Position numbers and translations under genes: made by a program. A stretch of 18,223 bases of DNA from a bacterium (GTDB taxonomy: Bacteria > Patescibacteriota > Microgenomatia > UBA1400 > PJMF01): positions 1 through 18,223 of the forward strand of contig OMIS01000042.1 of the NCBI GenBank assembly GCA_900299155.1, read 5' to 3'. Below, piece after piece: positions 13,185 through 18,223 of the stretch; position 1 is the first letter of the stretch, and each line of letters begins with the position of its first letter. The notes under the pieces were generated by a model, which had not been told where the DNA came from, ran no database searches, and worked only from the letters and a program-made list of their open reading frames with translations.

Positions 13185-14144
13185 ATGTCCAACCCTTACC
13201 AACCACTCATAGATCAATTGACAGCCAAGATTCAGGAAACCGAACTACTTGCTGCTGATCCTGAGATGGCCAGTTTGGTCCAAGAAGAACTTTCCCAACT
13301 CCAAGAACAAAGAGCGCAACTAGAAGCTGCGGCGGCTCAAATGACCGCGCACGAGGAAGTCAGTGACACCGAAACCGGTAAAAAAGGTAACTGTACCGTA
13401 GAAATCCGTGGTGGCGCTGGCGGTGACGAAGCCAAGATCTGGGCCAATGATTTGTTGCGCATGTACATCCGTTTTGCAGAAATGAATAAGCTCAAGATGG
13501 AGATGGTGGATGATACGATTGTAAAGTTTTTTGGCAAAGCTGAGCTCAATGGTGAAATTTTGACTGCCTATGAATTTTTGCAGTTTGAATCTGGTGTGCA
13601 CCGTGTTCAACGCGTACCAGCCACAGAAGCACAAGGTAGAATTCACACCTCCACCGCAAGTGTGGCAGTATTGCCAGAAATCCCTGCTGCAGCCATCCAA
13701 ATTCGCGAAGAAGATCTGGAATGGGCATTTATGCGTGCTGGCGGTGCTGGCGGACAAAACGTAAACAAAGTAAACTCGGCCGTTCGTCTTGTTCATATCC
13801 CCACTGGAATTGTCGTCAATGCTCGTCAAGAGAAAAAACAGGATCAAAACCGCAAAATTGCACTGGAGTTACTGCGCGCGCAGTTGTGGGAGATTGAGGA
13901 AGAAAAGAAAGCCAAAGCGGAGGGCGAAGCCCGGAGCTTGATTGGTCGTGCACAACGTGCAGAGAAAATCCGAACCTACAACTATCCTCAAAATCGCGTA
14001 ACTGATCATCGCACAAAGCAATCTTGGTTTAGTTTAGAAACTATTATGGAAGGCAACATCAGTGATATGCTGCTTGAGCTGCGAACAGCACTGCTCAATC
14101 CTGATTTTGTGCCAGGTCAAACCGACGACGATACCGATGAATAA
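13185..14144 (+). CDS. prfA: Peptide chain release factor 1
   Basis: RF1 reads UAA and UAG and triggers peptide release. Numbered from the ATG at 13185 (319 aa), the tripeptide anticodon is P145-A-T147 (RVPATE), the RF1 form and not the SPF of RF2. The GGQ loop is RAGGAGGQNVNKV, with G189-G190-Q191. The core segments GGAGGDEAKIWANDLLRMY and NYPQNRVTDHR are typical. GGQ lies about 44 residues earlier than in the E. coli protein, so the N-terminal helical domain is short. A TTG nine codons upstream is an unlikely start. There is no Shine-Dalgarno; TACGAT lies six bases before the ATG, so it may be leaderless or coupled to rpmE. Its 3' end overlaps a convergent ORF by 28 bases. Confidence 0.95.
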   Translation: MSNPYQPLIDQLTAKIQETELLAADPEMASLVQEELSQLQEQRAQLEAAAAQMTAHEEVSDTETGKKGNCTVEIRGGAGGDEAKIWANDLLRMYIRFAEMNKLKMEMVDDTIVKFFGKAELNGEILTAYEFLQFESGVHRVQRVPATEAQGRIHTSTASVAVLPEIPAAAIQIREEDLEWAFMRAGGAGGQNVNKVNSAVRLVHIPTGIVVNARQEKKQDQNRKIALELLRAQLWEIEEEKKAKAEGEARSLIGRAQRAEKIRTYNYPQNRVTDHRTKQSWFSLETIMEGNISDMLLELRTALLNPDFVPGQTDDDTDE

Positions 14145-14491
14145 GATTCGTCATCAGCCGTAAGTTTTTCTATTTGATCTTGTATTAATGCAAAGAGCAT
14201 CGCCTGGAACATTGGTTCAAAGATCTCAGATTGGTCTTCTGGGATAAGAAGTGACACAATTTCACCATCTTTAGTGAAAGTTACATTGCCCCCTGAAAGC
14301 AATTGATACCTAAATAACAACTCCAATACTTCAGGCTTTTTCTGAATTTCTTCTTCTCTAAACCCAGGAACTACTTCAACCAAAATTTTAGGAGTTAGCA
14401 AGCGAGCAAGCAGCAACTCAAACCCATTCAATGGTAAGACTTTTCCTGATCCTTCAAGATTGGTATGACGTTCTGATTGAGCAACTGGCAT
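14117..14491 (-). CDS. Hypothetical protein after the HtrA-like gene (124 aa)
   Basis: This is a predicted soluble protein of 124 residues without a signal peptide. It has an acidic Ser-rich C-terminus (DDESYSSVSSSV) and a Leu-rich centre (FELLLARLLTPKILVEVVPG). No family is recognised. It starts 14 bases after the HtrA-like gene with AAGGAGG (14501-14495), a strong Shine-Dalgarno only three bases from the ATG. It is therefore likely translated from the same mRNA as the protease. It is the only longer ORF in the window ending in TGA, and its last 28 bases lie inside the 3' end of prfA on the other strand. A role linked to envelope proteolysis is only a guess from position. Confidence 0.65.
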   Translation of the reverse strand: MPVAQSERHTNLEGSGKVLPLNGFELLLARLLTPKILVEVVPGFREEEIQKKPEVLELLFRYQLLSGGNVTFTKDGEIVSLLIPEDQSEIFEPMFQAMLFALIQDQIEKLTADDESYSSVSSSV

Positions 14492-14505
14492 CTGCCTCCT
14501 TAAAG

Positions 14506-15702
14506 CTATTCTGCTTTTCGTAGTGTAACACTCTTCTCTATTGTATCTCCATCACGCCAGTAGGTAATTTTGATTGTATCCCCTACCTTCTTTGTGTTGA
14601 TAATTTCAGCCAAGTTTAGGTCATCCTTGAGTTGTTTGCCATCCACTTTGGTTAATATATCACCCACTTTCAAGCCTGCATCTTCAGCTGAAGAACCAGC
14701 AATCACATCTTGAATATAGGCACCTTGTGGGACTTCATTGGCCAGTGCAGCTTCACGACTAATCAAGCGGTAGCGCACCCCAAAAAATGGTCGGTCAAAC
14801 TGTCCTGTTTGATTAAAGTTTTGAACAGAATTTTTAATAACATTGATGGGTAAAGCAAAACCAATATTTTGTGCATTGGATGATACCGCCACATTTACAC
14901 CAATTACTTCACCTTTTGCATTCAGAAGTGGTCCACCAGAGTTACCAGGATTAATGGCTGCATCGGTTTGAATTACATTTTCCAGTTCTTCAGTACCTGC
15001 CATACCACCAAACGCAGTAATGCCGCGCCCTAAACCTGAGATCACACCCGTAGTAACGGTGTGCCGAAAGTCTCCCAGTGCCGTGCCAATGGCAATCACT
15101 GGCTCCCCTACTCTAATTTTATCGGAATCACCAAGCTGCATTGGGGACAATGTGGCTCCTTCAATCTTCAAAATTGCCATGTCCGTGCTTGGATCACGGT
15201 AAATATTTTTAACTTCATACTCTTTGTTATTTTTATCAATGATCTTGTACTGGGCTGTGGCATCACTCACAACATGTTTATTTGTCACAATTAAGCCACT
15301 GCCATCCACCACAAATCCTGTCCCGATATCCTGTTGCACTTCCTTAACCTCAGGCATTTCTTGTCTGAAGTTAAAATCAAGCAAGCCACGCAGTGGATTT
15401 TGCATCACTTGCTGACGAGTTTTAATGGAAACTGTGACTACAGACTCAGAAGCTACTTCTGCCACATCTGCCACCGAGACGTTTCCTCCACTTTGCATCA
15501 ATGCACCCAGCTTTGAAGAAAAATCAGAAGGATTATCTGAGATTGTGCCTGCACGTCTCCCCGCGAAGTAATCTACAGGTTTGACCACAAAGACACGGTC
15601 TGCCCAGGCTCCAGCAAAAAATGAGATAAGTACAATGGCTGATACACTTGCGCCAATAACAAAACCACGAAGTGTACTTTTTTGCGTCAGTTCGTTTTGC
15701 AT
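14506..15702 (-). CDS. htrA: HtrA/DegP-like serine protease with one PDZ domain
   Basis: This membrane-anchored S1C protease handles misfolded exported proteins. The 398 residues contain an N-terminal membrane anchor (about 13-34, uncleaved by appearance), a linker, a chymotrypsin-like domain (about 75-295) and one PDZ domain (about 305-396). The catalytic triad is complete: H143 (VTNKHVV), D174 (STDMAILKI) and S255 (NPGNSGGPLL). The oxyanion-loop region is canonical. The PDZ domain ends in a beta-rich segment (DTIKITYWRDGDTIEKSVTL). It lies downstream of an S41 protease and upstream of a small unknown gene on the same strand, so the three may form one stress operon. Its start lacks a Shine-Dalgarno; a possible -10 TATAAA is at 15750-15745. 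Confidence 0.95.
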   Translation of the reverse strand: MQNELTQKSTLRGFVIGASVSAIVLISFFAGAWADRVFVVKPVDYFAGRRAGTISDNPSDFSSKLGALMQSGGNVSVADVAEVASESVVTVSIKTRQQVMQNPLRGLLDFNFRQEMPEVKEVQQDIGTGFVVDGSGLIVTNKHVVSDATAQYKIIDKNNKEYEVKNIYRDPSTDMAILKIEGATLSPMQLGDSDKIRVGEPVIAIGTALGDFRHTVTTGVISGLGRGITAFGGMAGTEELENVIQTDAAINPGNSGGPLLNAKGEVIGVNVAVSSNAQNIGFALPINVIKNSVQNFNQTGQFDRPFFGVRYRLISREAALANEVPQGAYIQDVIAGSSAEDAGLKVGDILTKVDGKQLKDDLNLAEIINTKKVGDTIKITYWRDGDTIEKSVTLRKAE

Positions 15703-15846
15703 ACAAGTATTGTTAGCAGATTTCTAGTATGTCTGCAAGAAAAATTTATAGCGAACTGAGCTTAAAAGTTGCTTAAAATATTTACCGTTGCTGGGACTAG
15801 CTTTGAACTAGCTGGTATAGGCAGTCTGATTTGTAGCGACAACTTT
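15703..15846 (-). promoter_or_regulatory. Gap between S41 and HtrA genes with hairpin and weak promoter
   Basis: A seven-pair stem ACCAGCT/AGCTAGT with one G-T pair and a seven-base loop (15816-15796) follows the S41 stop. No T-run comes next, so termination would be partial at best. TATAAA (15750-15745) could serve the HtrA-like gene with a leader of about 36 bases. ACTAGCT also occurs as a direct repeat here. Confidence 0.35.
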
Positions 15847-17127
15847 CTACAGAGCTTCAATCGCCTTCATGAGTTGCTCATCTTCTTTGGTGTCGCGATT
15901 ATCTTCCACCTCTACATTGACTGGAATTCCGTGTTCATGAATCCACTCACCACCAGGAAGCATCCAGCGTGCAATCGTGACGTGAATACCCCCACCGTTT
16001 TTCAGTTCGCGGCGGTCTTGGACAGTTCCTTTTCCAAATGTCTTTTGTCCTACTAGTTTCGCTTTCAATTGATCGCGTAGCGCACCTGCCACAATTTCTG
16101 ATGCTGATGCACTGCCGCCATTGACGAGCACAACGACTGGGATACCTGCTAACCTAGCTGATCCATTTGACTCAAAATCTTGGTTGGCGAATCTACCATG
16201 TTGGCTGACCACAACACCACTCTTGATGAAATCAGAGGAAACTTTAATGGCCTCATCAAAGAAACCACCTGGGTTATTACGCATATCCAGCACAATACCT
16301 GCAATGTTATTGCGTTCTTTTTGAATGGCAGTAACTGCTTCCTTCCACTCAGAATCAGTGCGTTCGCCAAAGCGGGAAAGTTTGATGTGCGCCACACGCT
16401 TGCCTGCGTTTTGATCAAATGTCACTTCTACCGATTTGACAATAATTTCTTGACGTTGCAAGGTCACCTCAAATGGTTTTGCTTCAGCTGCTTGATCTTT
16501 AGATTTGCGCAGTAATGTTAAAGTCACAGAAGAGTTTTTTGGACCACGGATGGTGTCTACAGCCTTGGTGAGTGACCAATTACTACTGTCTTCATCCAGG
16601 TTTTTTGCTGGATCTTTGACTCTTAAAATTAAATCACCTGCCTGGACATTGGCCTGAGAAGCTGGAGTTCCATCCAGTGGAGCCATAACAGCCAGTATTC
16701 CATCAACATACCCCAGTTCAATACCTACACCATAAAATGAGCCCGCTAAATCTTGGCCACTACGGACTTTATCTTCTGGAGGTAAGTACATGGTATATGC
16801 GTCACCCAGTGAAGCCACCATACCACCAATTGCACCATCTACCATCTTTTCAGTATCTAGTTTGGCTGGCTCGTTGTACTCTGCTTCGAGGACATCCCAA
16901 GCTTGCCAGAATGCACTAAAATCCACGCCAGCACGATTACTTGGCTGGCTGGTGTTGAGTAGTTTGACGAGAGTTGAGCCTTTGGTATCGTTGGCAGTTG
17001 GACCGCCACCCGTTACGTTAAATGGTAACGCCTGAACCATGGCATAGCGATACTGGACAATCGCGCCCAGTACAAAAATCAAAATGGCAACAACAAAAGT
17101 ACGAATGAGTTCTAGTGATAGTTTCAT
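15847..17127 (-). CDS. S41 family C-terminal processing peptidase
   Basis: This is a membrane-anchored Ser/Lys protease of the CtpA/Prc type. Residues 7-30 are the N-terminal anchor. A helical segment (about 70-115, ending SLGDAYTMYLPP) leads to a PDZ domain (about 125-208), then the catalytic domain (about 225-400). The nucleophile is S341 in NGGSASASEIVAGAL and the general base K366 in KTFGKG, 25 residues apart as in E. coli Prc. The DMRNNPGG loop (281-288) and the WMLPGGEWIHEHGIPV strand (388-403) are standard. The likely role is trimming or degrading exported proteins together with the HtrA-like protease downstream. A weak -10 TACACT (17141-17136) is eight bases before the ATG; no Shine-Dalgarno is present. 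Confidence 0.95.
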   Translation of the reverse strand: MKLSLELIRTFVVAILIFVLGAIVQYRYAMVQALPFNVTGGGPTANDTKGSTLVKLLNTSQPSNRAGVDFSAFWQAWDVLEAEYNEPAKLDTEKMVDGAIGGMVASLGDAYTMYLPPEDKVRSGQDLAGSFYGVGIELGYVDGILAVMAPLDGTPASQANVQAGDLILRVKDPAKNLDEDSSNWSLTKAVDTIRGPKNSSVTLTLLRKSKDQAAEAKPFEVTLQRQEIIVKSVEVTFDQNAGKRVAHIKLSRFGERTDSEWKEAVTAIQKERNNIAGIVLDMRNNPGGFFDEAIKVSSDFIKSGVVVSQHGRFANQDFESNGSARLAGIPVVVLVNGGSASASEIVAGALRDQLKAKLVGQKTFGKGTVQDRRELKNGGGIHVTIARWMLPGGEWIHEHGIPVNVEVEDNRDTKEDEQLMKAIEAL

Positions 17128-17176
17128 GACATCTTAGTGTACTATGAATGTCAAAATTAAAAAAGCTACCTAATCA

Positions 17177-17200
17177 AAACGCCACCCGGAGGTGGCGTTT
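17177..17200 (-). terminator. Intrinsic terminator of rpsF-ssb-rpsR
   Basis: AAACGCCACC and GGTGGCGTTT form a perfect ten-base stem with a four-base loop. On the minus strand it is followed by TTGATT, and on the plus strand by AATTTTAT. It stands 38 bases after the rpsR stop and before the S41 gene, so it closes the ribosomal-protein operon. Confidence 0.88.
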
Positions 17201-17237
17201 AATTTTATAGCTTGTACACCAAGCAATTCACTACTCT

Positions 17238-17462
17238 TTATAGAGTTTGTGTGAATGGCACGAGTGCTAAATGACGAGCGCGTTTCACTTCAAGTGAAAG
17301 TTTGCGTTGTTGTTTTTGGGAAAGACCAGTCTCATAGCGAGTTAAGATCATTCCTTGTTCAGTCATAAAGCGACCCAAAGTGTTTGGATCTTTGTACGTG
17401 AACACCACATTGATTTTTTTAGTTGGGTGTTTTGCTTTGCGTTTAATTTGCTTCATTGGCAT
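17238..17462 (-). CDS. rpsR: Ribosomal protein S18
   Basis: This small-subunit protein binds next to S6 on the platform of the 30S particle. The 74 residues carry the family core: FTYKDPNTLGRFMTEQGMIL, then TGLSQKQQRKLSLEVKRARHLALVPF, with the basic N-terminus KQIKRKAKHPTKK. There is no zinc-binding Cys set. The gap from ssb is 14 bases and holds AAAAAGGA eight bases before the first ATG, which supports this start over the second in-frame ATG two codons later. It ends the rpsF-ssb-rpsR operon just before a strong terminator. rplI and dnaB, which often follow in other bacteria, are not here. Confidence 0.96.
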   Translation of the reverse strand: MPMKQIKRKAKHPTKKINVVFTYKDPNTLGRFMTEQGMILTRYETGLSQKQQRKLSLEVKRARHLALVPFTQTL

Positions 17463-17476
17463 AATTTAATTCCTTT

Positions 17477-17992
17477 TTAGAATGGCACATCATCGGCCAC
17501 ATCTTCGGCAGATTGAGCGTCGTCTGACATTTCATCAGAACTGCTCTTCTTTGATTTTCGAGAATTGGCTGCTGGAGCGGCACCGCCTTCATCAAAACCA
17601 CCTGGCTCATCACCGTATGAATCATTGGAATAACTACCACCTGCGCCACCTTGTGAGGAGCGAAGGAGAATCATGTTATCAATGACTACTTCAGTAATGC
17701 GGCGATCTTGACCATCGTCACCTTTCCAGTCACGACTTTGCAAACGACCTTCCACATAGACTTTGTCGCCTTTGTGTAAAAGTTGACCGCAGATATCTGC
17801 CAGTTTTGACCATGCAACCACATTGTGGTACTCAACTTTTTCTTGTTTCTCACCACCTTCTGATGGGGTCCAAGTGCGGTTGGTGGCTAAACCAAACGAA
17901 CACACGGCTGTTCCACCGGGAGTGTAGCGCAAATTTGGGTCTCTCGTGAGATTACCGATTAACATTACTTTGTTGAGAGATCGTGCTGACAT
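17477..17992 (-). CDS. ssb: Single-stranded DNA-binding protein
   Basis: SSB coats single-stranded DNA during replication and repair. Residues 5-110 form the OB fold: LNKVMLIGNLTRDPNLRYTPGG, FGLATNRTW, VEYHNVVAWSKLADICGQLL, GDKVYVEGRLQSRDW. A Gly/Ser/Asp-rich flexible linker (112-150) follows, then an acidic tip ending DDVPF, which normally docks replication and repair proteins. The 171-residue length is normal. AAAGGA lies four bases before the ATG. The 81-base gap from rpsF contains a perfect hairpin and a possible -10 (TATACT, 18036-18031), so ssb-rpsR may have its own promoter in addition to the rpsF transcript. It would serve with the DnaB helicase encoded at 799-2112. Confidence 0.97.
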   Translation of the reverse strand: MSARSLNKVMLIGNLTRDPNLRYTPGGTAVCSFGLATNRTWTPSEGGEKQEKVEYHNVVAWSKLADICGQLLHKGDKVYVEGRLQSRDWKGDDGQDRRITEVVIDNMILLRSSQGGAGGSYSNDSYGDEPGGFDEGGAAPAANSRKSKKSSSDEMSDDAQSAEDVADDVPF

Positions 17993-18030
17993 CGTATCCT
18001 TTCGTGCTTGTCCTGTTTCTCTTACTCAAT

Positions 18031-18036
18031 AGTATA
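18031..18036 (-). promoter_or_regulatory. Possible -10 for ssb-rpsR
   Basis: TATACT lies downstream of the hairpin that follows rpsF. It would give a leader of about 30 bases ending in the AAAGGA Shine-Dalgarno. The sequence at -35 (ACAGTT) is poor. Confidence 0.35.
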
Positions 18037-18054
18037 TCTGCCATTATTACATAA

Positions 18055-18072
18055 ACTGTAGGAAACTACAGT
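18055..18072 (-). other. Hairpin between rpsF and ssb
   Basis: ACTGTAG-TTTC-CTACAGT is a perfect seven-pair hairpin starting one base after the rpsF stop. TTATGTAAT follows, a weak U-rich tail. It may be a partial terminator or a processing site that lowers downstream ssb-rpsR mRNA relative to rpsF, or a binding site in the S6:S18 feedback loop known in other bacteria. Confidence 0.45.
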
Positions 18073-18073
18073 A

Positions 18074-18223
18074 TTATTCGGCAGCTTTCTCATCCTTTTT
18101 ACTACTGGTTTCATCAGCCACTACAAATAAGTGACGGATGATAGATTGGTTGAGATAGAGATCTTTTTCAAATGCAAAAGCAGCTGAAGTTTCAAACTCT
18201 ACTACCACATGCTTGTAGACAGC
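18074..18223 (-). CDS. rpsF: Ribosomal protein S6, C-terminal part
   Basis: The last 49 codons of a frame entering from the right edge are visible, ending in TAA. The segment FEKDLYLNQSIIRHLFVV matches the conserved L...L.L...I.R.LVV helix-strand of S6, and the short tail SSKKDEKAAE is charged, as is common. S6 forms a pair with S18 on the 30S platform. The identity is fixed by the ssb and rpsR genes that follow in the canonical order. The start lies outside the window. Confidence 0.9.
   Translation of the reverse strand, partial: AVYKHVVVEFETSAAFAFEKDLYLNQSIIRHLFVVADETSSKKDEKAAE

Noticed and set aside
13320..13847. 175-codon minus-strand frame inside prfA
   Set aside because: prfA is unmistakable on the other strand, and the antisense frame has Cys/Phe-rich composition typical of a shadow.
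14117..14491. UGA recoding (as in Gracilibacteria/Absconditabacteria)
   Set aside because: Stops are almost all TAA or TAG, but TGA ends this ORF and the leader peptide, no gene needs TGA read through, and Trp and Gly use normal codons.

Overview
The window is a gene-dense bacterial chromosome segment with moderate G+C and short intergenic gaps. Convergent genes abut or overlap. Several traits point to a small-genome bacterium of the Patescibacteria/CPR kind, which is an inference: a cysteine-free L31 with an Ala/Lys tail, a release factor 1 with a short N-terminal domain, many -10 hexamers 6-14 bases from the start codon, and many small lineage-specific exported proteins. The genetic code looks standard. 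Trp is TGG, no long frame needs TGA read through, and TGA appears to end the ORF at 14117-14491. No mobile element, CRISPR array or rRNA gene was seen.

Layout. 1-761 (-): A+T-rich, incomplete lipoprotein gene. 799-2112 (-): dnaB, with a leader that holds a candidate 11-codon ORF. 2359-3021 (-): metallo-beta-lactamase-fold hydrolase. 3139-6458 (+): four-gene cluster of a membrane-anchored Ig-like protein, a secreted protein, an M24 metallopeptidase and an HD-domain protein. 6455-7770 (-): SAM methyltransferase and a small unknown protein. 7842-7914 (-): tRNA-Ala(CGC). 8031-8423 (-): MazG-like pyrophosphohydrolase. 8517-10126 (+): hisS behind a complete-looking histidine attenuator. 10127-11971 (-): a divergent cytidylate-kinase-like protein and a HAD hydrolase. 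12000-12596 (+): an unknown gene cut by an in-frame TAA. 12738-14144 (+): rpmE and prfA. 14117-17127 (-): an exported protease group (S41 protease, HtrA-like protease, small unknown protein). 17238-18223 (-): rpsF-ssb-rpsR, closed by a strong terminator.

The most interesting element lies upstream of hisS. A 16-residue peptide with three consecutive His codons is followed by mutually exclusive RNA pairings and an intrinsic terminator with a T-run. This is the logic of ribosome-stalling attenuation, here apparently on a transcript that starts at the leader peptide's own AUG. The wider theme is that first genes of transcription units often look leaderless, while many operon-internal genes (ssb, rpsR, the ORF at 14491) and some longer-leader genes (hisS, rpmE, the kinase-like gene) carry Shine-Dalgarno sequences.
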